Source: Smittium culicis
Lineage: Eukaryota; Kickxellomycota; Harpellomycetes; Harpellales; Legeriomycetaceae
Assembly: GCA_001970855.1 (NCBI GenBank)
Contig: LSSN01006046.1
Location: forward strand, 1-42,921
Direction: 5' to 3'
DNA length: 42,921 nucleotides
Shown: positions 20,701-31,700 of the stretch, piece by piece
Layout: every line of letters begins with the position of its first letter
Numbering within the stretch: the first letter of the stretch is position 1
Notes under the pieces: model-generated
Databases searched by the model: none
What the model was told of the DNA's origin: nothing
What the model saw: the letters and a program-made list of their open reading frames with translations, nothing else
Translations under genes and position numbers: made by a program

Positions 20701-21437
20701 GTATTAAATTAATAGGAAAATAAGTTATTTTTTCCGATTGAGGCTGTCAATTTTGTTCAAAGATGTTAGAAAAATGCCCAAAAATACAAAAAATTAATCA
20801 TTTTTTTATTTCTGCTTACCGCCTAAAACCAATTTAATGACTGAGAGAGCTAGCGGGATCATTTTAAAAATAATATTTTAACTTAATATGATCAATCTAG
20901 TTTGTATAAATACTTAGAAAATGCTCTATGAATTTCAAGGATCCGTCCAAATTCTCATACAAAAATTTTTCCATTTATTTTTAGTTTATTTACAAGAACC
21001 AAAACTGCATGCGATTCAATTCTAACTTTGAGTTTGGTCGGCGATTTTCACAGTTTCACATCTACAATCGATAGATTAAGCAATTTAGAGCTATGATCAG
21101 AAAAAGGGAAAATGTAACAAAGAAAGGCAGCAAAAATAATTATTAAAATACATTAAAAAACAGAATGAGTAGAAGAGCTTTATAAATAAGGTATTATTGC
21201 GCTAGCTACAAATTTAAAAAAAAAAAGAGAAGCTAGACCCCAAGTATTTAGGGTCATTTAAAATAAAAAAATATACAGTTTTTATACCTATAAACTGCAA
21301 ACTCCCAGTAGCAAATAATTGAAAACGTCAATTCATCACAGCAATCTAATTTTTGAACATTATAACCCATGAAATTTTTCAGAATTGTGGACAAAATGGA
21401 AATATAAAAAAACGAAAAAAAATAATAGTGCAAAAAT

Positions 21438-23470
21438 GCTACGACAGCTTTTCTATTAAAAAGATATATTAGATAATTAATATATAAATCTTGAATAGAA
21501 AATATTTATAAATTACTGTCATTTGGGAAATTAAATTAATGTCTAGCCCCCCCTCCCCCACACACAAACCCCATAAATTCTTTATTATTATTTTTTATTT
21601 ATATTACACCAGTTTCACCTCCATGATAGTATTATGAAGTATTTTTTTCCTTTATTAGGTTTTTTTTATACTTAGTAACTAAGTTGGGCTTTCTCAGTTA
21701 GAGTATAAAAAAAGGGACATTTCTTCTTTTAGACATACCACCTGTAATGAACCCAAATTATAAATAGATAAAATAGCAATTCTGTAATAGTCTTAATTGG
21801 GACATTACACAAATACTTAATAAGGTAATACAAAAACACTGAATGATAACGAAAACATAATTATTAAACACAATCATAAACATGAAACATGAAACATGAA
21901 AATCTGGGTCAACATCCTGAAACACAGTTGGAAGCTATTATCAGTTATCTTTATTGTATACTAGTATATCTTCATTAATTAGTATGGGTTCTTAAAACTC
22001 GTACACTAATTCTCTATAAATAACCAGCCGAATGCCTCGAAATGAAAGGGCATTCAGAACAACAATAAAATCAGAATCAGAATCATTACACCATCCATTT
22101 CTTATTTTCAAATAGTTCATATGTCTTTTTATAAAAATAGCTCAACTCACTTAAAATCAATAAAACAATAAAACAATACATAAACAAATCACAAATTAAC
22201 TACAGGTATTTCAAGAGCAGAATTACCCAGATTTCGGTATCAACACCTTAAATAAGCAATTATAGCGCTCCAAGAAAAATTGTCTATTACAATATGATGT
22301 AATATATCGTAATCAGTGAAAAGCTCCAATGTCTATTCTTAAAATTTTTTTATAGCTATTCTTTCCCTCCTACTCTATAAAAAATTACTTAGTAATTTTA
22401 TTTGTATATAAGGCTAAAATTTTACCGCCATCGTAAAAAAGGGAAACCAAAATCGCCCAGATTGTTTTTTAAAAATGTTATGAAAATAATATATAATAGT
22501 AAACAATAGGAGGCTTTTCTTAATCCGTAAGACTTATTGGAATACTATTAGAAATAAAAAGAATCAAGAGAATGAACACAGTTATGTAATATTGTTTAGT
22601 AATTCTCTCGAGAAACGTTTAATAAAAAATTTCCATTTCTAAAGAATTGTGAAACTAAAAGTTATATTGCTTCTCCCGAGTATTTCTCCGAGACATGTGT
22701 GGAATTTACATGGACTAAATTAAATCGCCCCTCCGCAAAAATAGAGGTATGTGGTGATGACCACAAAATATCCAATAAAATTAATTAAGTTGACAAATTG
22801 TTAATTGTTTTAAAATTGCTAAAGATTACTATATTTATTATTATTTTATCTTATTATAATTCTCGCTTTGACTTTGTAAGTTAGAAAGAAGATATCCTTT
22901 AAAAGAGTTTTTTTTAGCCTTCCTTTTTCTCTATATAAAGGACTATGATACCAAATATAAGAAAGGGCAGAGTGACATTGAATACATAAAAATAAAAAAA
23001 CAATAAAATTCTCAAAACAAAAGAAAAGAAACCCCATATTAAGTAAAAGTTTCTACCTAGAATACCTAGTTTTCCTATCCCCATAATTTCATACAACCGG
23101 GGTTCACAAAGTAAACAAAAAGTTTGTAAGATAAATTGATTAGGATGTACGGAATTGTCCAAATATTATAAATAGTCGGTAAATTTGCGTAAATGAAATC
23201 GGGGCCTATTTTTCGATAAATTTTACATAAATAAATATAAATTAAACCTTCTCACAGTGTTTAGGAGTTGGTTAGTTTTAAGAAAATTTTAGACTATCCA
23301 CTGACATAGACGTTAGTAAATAGTAAACTTAGGACAAAACAAAATTAAGTTTATAAATAGTTCTTTTCTAGTAAAATAAAATAGTTGATCAATTATAGCG
23401 TTAAATCTACTAAATATTCCTTTTTACTATCCACTCTAATTGGGATTGTTGATATATAATACTAACCGTC
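21438..23470 (+). repeat. Interrupted 3' LTR of decayed Ty3 element
   Basis: Homology to the 5' LTR starts at TGCTACGACAGC (21438) and runs to ~21516, resumes at 22286-22475 and again at ~23350 to about 23470. The first interruption (21517-22285, 769 bp) is flanked by ATTAC on both sides (21512-21516 and 22286-22290) and itself contains the solo LTR 21743-22090. The second (~22480-23345) includes a minus-strand open frame of 63-82 codons rich in Phe/Leu that I consider chance. The mirror copy lies at ~37623-39655. Confidence 0.7.
21743..22090 (+). repeat. Solo LTR, TGTAATG..CATTACA type
   Basis: 348 bp bounded by perfect TGTAATG / CATTACA and by CCACC (21738-21742) and CCATC (22091-22095), a 5-bp duplication with one change. 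A TATAAATA box near 22014 is followed by a 7-bp stem (22030-22036 with 22049-22055) around a 12-base loop. No internal element sequence is present, as left by LTR-LTR recombination. Confidence 0.75.
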
Positions 23471-26013
23471 TGTGTTTATTTAGTCAATTTCTTGAATGAG
23501 TTCATAAAAAAACCTACTTTGAGCACTAATAGCTAAAATAAAAAATAAAATAATAATTAAAAACAATAAATTTTGATCTAGGTATATGTTTCAGAATAAA
23601 TGAATAGAGCAATTTGTTTCAATTTTAATGATTAAATTCATTTTCTTGTTTAATATTTACATATCCTTATTTAGTCTTATCTATTTATCTTTATATAATT
23701 AGTGCAATTTCATAATATCCGCAGAAAAAAATTGAGTATATTTTTCTTTTTTAGGATCGCTACCCCTATAAAATGTGTATCCACAGCGAGAAATGCAATC
23801 CTGTAAATTCTTAGTGAGGTTAATCAATAGCTGTCATCGCCACAAATATTATTTAAAGCTTTATTAATGAAAAAAGAAGAAGAAATAACTGTGAATGATT
23901 TAAAAAATTCACTGAATGAGAACATTTTAATAGATTAAATATAAATTATAAATCTCTACTAATTTTCACTTTTTCTAATCGAACTATAATTAAATATGGC
24001 ATCGATAGTGATACTCGCCACGCATATATTTATAGCATCAGTTAAAAATACATCCAAATAAAAACCAACTACTTCTGAAAGGTTAATATAAAATAAAATA
24101 AAATGCTAAAAATTATATAAGAAAAAAATATTAATATCTAAAAATAGGAACTAGACATATTTCTAGAAAACTTTAATAATTTAGGTGATAATAATGTATT
24201 AAATACGTTGAGGGTGTTCACGTTCTGAGAAAGTCTTCTGGAGCAAAATTATGCGTTCATCAGAAGATTTGGAATTTTGCTGTGGTATTTCAATAGGAGA
24301 TTGGTTTTTCTTGCTAATTTAAAAAGCAAAATGGGTTGGTAGTTAGATTAATCAATTAAAATCTGTTATAATTATCAAATTTTTTTAATGGCTTTTAAAT
24401 TATACTTATTTTTATAATTAAAAAAAGTAAACTAAAAGAGCTTTAAAGAGAAAAAAGGTGAGTATATTTAATAATTAATGACTCATTATACTATAATTTA
24501 ATGATAATTTAATCTAATTTAATGTTTATAAAATATATCTACTAGTGTATAAAAAATTGAATAATGAAGTCCAATTTTTTTTCTTATTCTATCATAATTT
24601 TCAGATATACCGGCCTTTTTATCAAGAATTTTTTTTTAGATATCGTATTTTTAATATTTTTGAATTTTATTTGTGAATTTGTAAAATTGATTCATTTTTT
24701 TATTTTTTATTCGTTAAGTTTGTTATCTTTGTGAAATTAATTGGGGTTTTGTTATTTTGACGGTTGATGTCTTTGTAAAAGTTTTTAGATATTTATTATC
24801 CGTTAAGTAAAATTTTTTTTTAAGCATAAGGGTATTTAAAAATTTAAATAAAACAAAACAAAACAAATCAATTTACTACTATAAATCAAAATTTTGACAT
24901 ACTGAAAGTTCTCTTTCAGTTATTACACAATTATCCAAATTTAAGATATGAAATGCGTAATTATACTAAGTCTGAGAAAAACTGGCGAAAAAATGTGTTA
25001 CAAGGAATAGCGAGTTAGCCCTCAAAGTCCTGTTATGCATTAAATATGCATTTTAAACTTGAAAAAGTCAGGACTTGGAGGGTTAATATATAAAATTAAT
25101 GGATTCAATAATTAGATATATTTATATTTACCTAATTCAGAAATTGAAAGGGTAAAAATAAATTGAAATAAGCACACAGGAATTATCTTAGAATTTTATG
25201 AAGATAAAAAAAATATGAGAATTAGATGAATATATTGACACGATTTTTAATTTACCAACCCAAAAACTATAAAAGAATCCAGATACGCAAAACATCCATG
25301 TATAGAATTTTCACTCTATATCTAGATTCAGATTCAATTGTATTCAGAAAAGAGGTAAGAAAGAAGTATTACATTGCTGCAATAAAGCTACAAAGGGTTC
25401 TAAAACTAGCTAATTGGAACTCTGAAAAAGTAAAAAAAATAAAATTATCCTGATATCAGCGTAATTTGAACTAACTCTACCTAAAAAGTTTTTATTATTC
25501 AAACAAACAAATTTTCGAAGGGACTTTGATTTGATAACGATCGACGCTAACCGTATCATAACCAGATAAAACCATTTTGATAAGCTATTTTAAAATTAAT
25601 TTGAGCATTAATGGTACCTGTTAAAATTTATTTATTATTCAGAAAAAATTAAATTCACTATTCGTTTGTTTCAAATATAATATCATCATTTGGTAAATAC
25701 AAGGTAGCATGGGTATTCTCGTTAAAATATTTGCTCTTCATGTAGAGAAGGATGAAATAAGCTTATCTATACAATATTTAAGCTACTGGACTGCCATTAG
25801 TGAGCTAATAATACTATTATGCTATTTATTCACAAATTATAACTAGTAAATGTAATTTTTATATTTCATTGGTATTTATTTCTTAGTTATACTAAATCAA
25901 TTCGAACATCAATGGCATAATACCCCTCTTATTTTTTTCTCTTCAGGCTTAATATCAGTACTTTAAAAACTTGAAATATTATATACATAAAAATTTCTTT
26001 GGTTTTTTTACAG
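23471..26013. other. AT-rich arm sequence, no recognised genes
   Basis: Left-arm sequence present in mirror form in the right arm. Open frames such as 25226-25453 have no recognisable content, and their identical copies simply reflect the palindrome. A 64-bp TTAA-flanked hairpin (25019-25082) is listed separately. Confidence 0.5.
25019..25082. mobile_element. 64-bp TTAA-flanked inverted-repeat element (left arm)
   Basis: Terminal repeats CCCTCAAAGTCCTG (25019-25032) and CAGGACTTGGAGGG (25069-25082) match at 13 of 14 positions. Flanks are TTAG (25015-25018) and TTAA (25083-25086). The size, CCC..GGG ends and TTAA flank fit a minimal piggyBac-type MITE. An exact-size mirror copy is at 36011-36074. 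Confidence 0.5.
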
Positions 26014-26160
26014 CAAGGTGGCTCAGTGGAATATCTGCCACGCGAAATAATCAGAGCTAACCGAATTTTAGCCTAAGTTAACTATTCGAGTGAAAAACTG
26101 GATAGTAATCGGATCATATGATGTTTTTGCGGTTCGTAAGTCGTAGTTTTGATTCCTGAT
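26014..26160 (+). other. tRNA-like segment with box A and box B
   Basis: TGGCTCAGTGG (26019-26029) fits the polymerase III box A consensus, and GTTTTGATTCC (26146-26156) resembles box B with two changes. The ~117-base gap is too long for a normal tRNA and I could not pair an acceptor stem, so a decayed tRNA-derived SINE or tRNA pseudogene is likelier than a functional tRNA. The mirror copy lies at about 34908-35054. Confidence 0.35.
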
Positions 26161-26499
26161 CTCTCAAATTGATTTTTTTATGACTTTGAGAATGCTTTTA
26201 ATTCGCTTTATTTTTTTTGAATGATTTTTTTATTTCTTTATGTTGGAATTTTAGTATTTGGCGTTGGTTATTTAGGATTAAATTATGGAATGAGTCCGTC
26301 AGGGAACTTAATTTAACTTATGAAAGCGGCAGCCAAAATCTATCCTATTTTTTTGTACCTTTGTATTGAACTAGATATTGTAGCATTCTGTACTGTAATC
26401 TAATTACTGATATTTTTATTTTTATTTCAAGCTCTTCCGAAATTATATTGTAATGTAAAGATTTGGATTTTTTCTGTAACTAATTTCGTTTGGGATATA

Positions 26500-26850
26500 T
26501 TTCTCCGACAAAGATATCTGAAACAGTGGACAACTTTGAGTTTTTGGAAATAATATCATTTTATAAAGCACGTCATTTATTTTTCCCTCCACCTTAAAGT
26601 GTCCTAAAAAAATATGGTCGAATTTTTTAGATGACCTATTGATCTTGATATTTTTTGAATTTAGCCATACTACCCCACCTTAAAAAATGATTATATCTAT
26701 GTATAGCATTTATAGGCAGAAGTTTTATCATCATTGATAGTATTTTAATAGTTTTATACCATTTTCTTGTAGATACCTTTCATTTCAGCTTTCTCTAGAT
26801 TCTAAATTTGGCACAAATAATGAAAGGCTCTGCAAAGTGTAAATTTAGTG
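26500..26850 (-). pseudogene. Dead chromovirus integrase tail, left arm
   Basis: On the minus strand, ~26700-26590 reads FKVGVVWLNSKNIKINRSSK followed by KFDHIFLGHFKV. This aligns closely with the IN tail of the intact element (FKIGDLVWINSKNIKTHRPS, then KLDHRLMGPFKV). Flanking sequence has stops in all frames. It is a fragment of an older relative of the 10198-15822 element; its mirror copy is ~34218-34568 on the plus strand. Confidence 0.7.
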
Positions 26851-27587
26851 TGACGAAATATTAAAGCGTAAAAAGGAGATATATTTGTAATAATGTGTGA
26901 AGATTTGATTTGCGCGAGCTCTGAAGAATGTATCAACTTAATTCATACTGAAAGCTGAAAAAACTATATAAAATCTTATGTACTGTTATAATTAATAACA
27001 CTAAAAACGACCAATTTTGAATAAATAAAATAACAAAAGGTTATCGAGTAATAGCAAAAGCACATTTTTCGCAGTAGAAAACTGTGATAAGGTCTCTAAA
27101 CCGTCATTGGCTCAGAATAGATAACGTTACGTTATCTGAAAAACAATTATGGCAGCTATCTTTCTTTATTTCCTCATAAGAGAGTTTTTTTATGAAAAAT
27201 TTAAACCGCGATTAAGGGATTTAGTTTATATTGTTTTATTTAATTATTTATCAAAAATCTATAAAAAAGAAAGAAGAGCCATAAAAATATGGCGAAAAAG
27301 TCAGGGTTTTGGGAGAGAGATTTTTTTTTTTCAAAAAAGAATAAAGTTTGAATAAAACCAGCCTTTAATAAATTACTTCATTTCTCATAAATTTATCCCA
27401 GTAATATAGTTAGGTACGTGGAATAAATAAACCCACGATACATTTAAGTCAAGAAATTGGTAAAATCTAATTAAATATATATAAAAAATACATAAATAAT
27501 AAAATAAAAAACATTCAACAAAAAATATACAGCACAATAAAAAAAACTTAATAGAGAAACATAACCAAGAAGCTTACCAAAACTCCG
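26851..27587. other. AT-rich arm sequence, no recognised genes
   Basis: No supportable gene. The 68-codon open frame at 27149-27355 is lysine/aromatic-rich, with an identical mirror copy at 33713-33919. With no recognised motif, and in DNA this AT-rich, it is taken as chance. Confidence 0.4.
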
Positions 27588-27905
27588 ATATCGAGCAACA
27601 AATTACTTCGATATCGAGCAACAAATTACTTCGATCTCGAGCAACAAATTAGTTCAATCTCGAGCAACAAATTAGTTCAATCTCGAGCAACAAATTACTT
27701 TGATCTTGAACAATAAAAACTTCAATCTCGAGCAAAAAATTACTTCGATCTCGAGCAACAAAAATCTTCAATCTCGAGCAACAAATTACTTCAATCTCGG
27801 GCATCAAAAATCTTCAATCTCGAGCAAAAAATTACTTCGATCTTGAACAAAAAAAACATCAATCTTATCAACAAATTATTTCGATATCGAGTAACTAAAC
27901 TCTTT
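27588..27905. repeat. 23-bp minisatellite (left arm)
   Basis: About 14 tandem units of a 23-bp motif resembling ATCTCGAGCAACAAATTACTTCG, with the CTCGAG palindrome in most units and 22-23 bp period. Units diverge towards the core, and weaker CGAG-spaced traces continue to ~28040. The mirror copy is 33163-33480. Confidence 0.9.
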
Positions 27906-28201
27906 AATATCGATAATCTTTTCATTTAAATTTCGAGAATTAATAAAATTTATATTCGTGATACAATAATTCATAATTTACGAGCAATTATTAACTTTAT
28001 AATCTCGCAACAATAAATCGTCAATAACGAGTGCTGTTATTTATTATTGATAGTGTGTGTGTAATTTTACCATTCAAAATATTTACATAATATATTATGT
28101 AAATATTTTTGATTATAAGTGCCATCTTATATTTTTTCTATCTTGCTAGTTTAATTTATCAATAATTTCGTGGCTCAATTAATTTTATCACATATAATAA
28201 C

Positions 28202-28520
28202 TGTAATGAGCACAGTTCCTATTGTCCCATCGGCCAATGATATGGAAGGCTTTACATTTCATTTTTATATAGACAATCCATACAGCATTGCTATATAACA
28301 AAACACCCAAATAAATTAATACCTAAAAACATATATAAAGAGAAGCTTAGCCGACCTCATGGAAAGGCTAAGCTTTTCAACTCGTATTCTCGTTCTAGTT
28401 TCCTAGTCTTAGTCTTTGCCTTAGTCCTAGTCCTAGTCCTTATTCCTTTATTTCTTCTCTTCTTTTATATTATTACATTAAATACTAATAAAAATAGCCC
28501 AAATTATCTTAGCCATTACA
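28202..28520 (+). repeat. Solo LTR near the inner arm end (left)
   Basis: 319 bp with the same TGTAATG / CATTACA ends as 21743-22090. Flanks are ATAAC (28197-28201) and CTAAC (28521-28525), a likely 5-bp duplication with one change. TATATAAAG near 28331-28340 precedes a perfect 10-bp stem (28343-28352 with 28366-28375) around a 13-base loop containing CCTCATGGAAA, followed by TTCAAC. This closely resembles the promoter layout of the intact chromovirus. Downstream is an AGTCCT-type short repeat (~28405-28440). Confidence 0.75.
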
Positions 28521-28709
28521 CTAACCTCAAATCTTTTTTTCAATTGTTTTTTCTAGTAAATAAATTGAAAATTTTACCTCCAGAATTATATTTCAAATCA
28601 GTTTTTTTTTAGTATCACATTTTCTAGCAATTAATTTTTATTATTTAATCTTCTAGTCTATTTTATAATTTTCAGCTTCTTAATCTATCATTAAATTGCT
28701 GCGAATTAA

Positions 28710-31700
28710 TATAATCGGTCTTCAACAACAATAGGTAATGTAAGCTTTGGGTGCCAAAAATCTTAGACATCTAGTTACATATTATATATTAAATATTAGA
28801 TCGATTTTTAAATTTCTACACCAATTATGAGATTAGATTTACTTCAAAAATCGATAAATCAATCATATATAATCTTCGATATCGATCTTAAAATAAAATC
28901 ATTAAAGGCGATAATAAAATCAAATATAATATTTCTAAACTATAAATAATTATAAATACAGAAAAATGACATTCGCATATTACGAGGATAAAAAAAGTTC
29001 AATAACTAGATTCAAATTTAAACATCGATTACGAAAGACAAAATTTGTCATCGAATACGAGCAGCAAAAATAAATTAAAAGCGATTATTAAAATGTATCA
29101 TAAATAACGAAAGTTTATAAAATCTTTGAAATAATCCATCAAAAAATTGCGTCATATTATAGATATAAATCATAATTCTTATTCATGAGTCAAAAATTTC
29201 ATCATAAATTGCATTAAATGCTGCTTTAAAACCTAGCGTCAATATATAATAATTATTAGGAGTGTAAAATATTTAAAGCATCATATTTTTTCAGTAAATA
29301 TCTACAAAATATACCTAATAAATGTATATATATAGATACATCATCAATAATAAACATGATATCTTTAAAAAAAAAATTAGTTCGATAATAGTTATATGTT
29401 GATCTTATAATAACTACTCCAAATTCCAAAAGTGTACTTTAGTATTTTAATATTTATACGTTCTTATATTCTATATATTATCATATTTATCTTTCTTGAT
29501 TTTCAAGCATCAAATCGATATAATATTTAAATTATATTCTTTCATTAGTGATAATCGTATCAAATATTTATTATTATTTATTTATTTAATGTAGAGAACT
29601 GTATTTAATTTTTATTTCTTTACAATTTTATATATTTTATCGATAATTAGTTTGTATTTTATTCCTCAAATATATCACCAAAAATATTATTTAGATCTCT
29701 TGCGATTTCAAATCATCTATTAATTTTATACATGTTCTTATAGTATGTTCTTTTTCTTTGAAATACCCGCAATTTCTTTTCTTTTCTTTTCTTTCATTTC
29801 CTCATACACTGATGCTATTCTTTTTTTTGTTCTTTATCAAAATTGACCCCTCTGCTGCTGTTTTTGAGTCAAGATAAATATTAAGCAGATCTACATTATT
29901 AATATATCCGAGATATGTATCTTTTATGTTTAAGGAGTAGCCTTTTTTTTTATTATATAGCTAAAAAGCTCGATATTTTGTATTTTTCTTGCAGCATTGA
30001 TTTGCTCGCATGGATATCCAAACTCAAATGGTAAATTGCATGAACATGTTTTTAATAAACTATCATTAACACTGTTTATTTTGATCCCTGACGAATATTG
30101 AACCTCTAACTTATAATGGCAGTTGGAATTATATGCCTTCAGTTTCATTCCGTTTTTTTCAATTTCATCAAGTCTTTTTGTTAATTTTACTATAATTATC
30201 CTTTTTTTTCATTGAATATTTCAATTAATTTTCGAATAAATAAATAAATAAATAAATATATAATCATTCAAGGTGGCTCTACTTTTATATGAAATATCCA
30301 GCGCTCATAGATTCCGAAATATTTGAAGTGAAATTTTCAAATATTGGCGCTTTATTCAATGGCCTAGCATAGCTTTCTGGTGAAATTTCTTTAAGATAAT
30401 TATAAACTAAGTTATTTTTTGAACTAAAACTATTCATAAAGTTTATAAAATCTGCTTTTTTTTGCAGATTTTTTTGCAGACCAAATTATCCCGTTTGAGT
30501 TTTTGTTGTACTTTGCTTTAATATTCTTTTCTAAATGATACACACAATATTTATGTTTAGCTTCAGATATATTGGTCTCAACTGCTTTTAAAAGCTCCTT
30601 CTGTCTATCGACTATAATCGGCAAATTATCTACTTTGTTTAATTATAAATCCAAAGATAAAGTTTTAGTAAATATATCTCAATATTTAAAACTTTCTTTT
30701 GGTGCTACATCAATCGCCAATGGTAATATAATTTCATCACCATCGATTCCTGTAGCTAATAGAATATTACTTTGTGCCAATTTTTGGTATGGCAGCCATC
30801 AAGCCCTATTATAGGCAACATCTTATGAAATTCATTTTTGAACAAGCTCGGAACAATCATTGAAAAATCAAATTTTCCATTTTTTGAATTGAATCTGGCT
30901 TCAGTTTCAGGATTATTTGTCTTAAGACAATATAAATATGGAAATTAAATTCATAAGATGAATTATTAAAATTGTTATCATCCTCATCGATTGTACTAAG
31001 TGTTTTATATATAGTACCGTATTTAATTTCCAATCCATATTTTGAGCGTGCTCTTTTTATTCCATCTCTGGGTTTGTAATTGGATATATAGAGTATTATG
31101 AAGCAAGATTTTTACGTAAATAAAATACACGCGATATTGGGAAATTCGTATTGCATGCATGATTAGTAATCTTTTTCAATTAAAAAATTGAGTCTTTACA
31201 CTTATAGTATGATGTTTTAAATTTGCAATTTTCTTTATTAAATATATCTGAAACCCGAGAGTTGTCACTCTTTTGAATATAAAATCTTTTGTGATACTTG
31301 ATGCTATATGATATCAGCCAACTAGTAATTTCAATTTTTGTTACGAAATAATGAGGGAAGTCATCAGTTAAATTATTAAATAACTCCATCACTAATAAAT
31401 ATGTCGTTAAAAATATCAAAAAAAATAGTTAACCTCTATTATAAGAACTATAAAGAATAATAACTAATCTGTAAATATTTTGTTCAAAGTCAAAATTTTA
31501 TGAAATATATGTGGAAGTGTAGAACCACCCAAAGAATTCTCTTTGGAGTCTGATTCTTTACTTCTGATTTTTCTTGTATTTTCTGAAAATCACTTTTTAA
31601 AACTCAACCTAATTGAATATAATAATGATGTTTAGCAAAATTTGACAGAATAATTACACAATAATGACTACTGTAATGAATTAATTTTGATATAGTAAGT

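Larger units (their letters stand above)
17702..23470 (+). mobile_element. Decayed Ty3/gypsy element with nested insertions
   Basis: A second, older retrotransposon of a different family. 5' LTR 17702-18085; 3' LTR starts ~21438 and ends near 23470 (end approximate). The two LTRs are clearly homologous but diverged, and the 3' copy is split by two insertions (21517-22285 and ~22480-23345). The internal part has a TGG-type primer site at 18088 and RT, RNase H and integrase remnants with many stops and frame changes. From 19164 rightward it belongs to the left arm of the giant palindrome, and the mirror copy is in the right arm. Confidence 0.75.
19164..28709 (+). repeat. Left arm of giant inverted repeat (~9.5 kb)
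   Basis: Inverted match to 32359-41928. Paired coordinates sum to 61068 from the core out to ~25163, then to 61093, and to about 61092 at the outer end, so alignment is continuous with very few indels. The inner end is sharp: GCGAATTAA (28701-28709) pairs with TTAATTCGC (32359-32367) and similarity stops beyond it. The outer visible end (19164) is set by a transposon insertion in the other arm. Inner ~7.2 kb nearly identical; outer ~2.3 kb differs by ~2-5% in the parts I compared. Contents are listed separately. Confidence 0.97.

Noticed and set aside
22846..23162. Overlapping minus-strand open frames repeated exactly at 37931-38247
   Set aside because: Conservation is explained by the inverted repeat. 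The composition is Phe/Leu/Tyr-rich, as expected from AT-rich DNA, and no motif is recognised.
25226..25453. 75-aa open frame with an identical mirror copy
   Set aside because: Same reason: palindrome duplication, lysine-rich chance frame, no family resemblance.
27149..27355. 68-aa open frame with an identical mirror copy
   Set aside because: No motif, and the surrounding DNA is non-coding; identity comes from the arm homogenisation.
27588..27905. CRISPR-like array
   Set aside because: Units are contiguous 23-bp tandem copies with no unique spacers, and the genome is eukaryotic.
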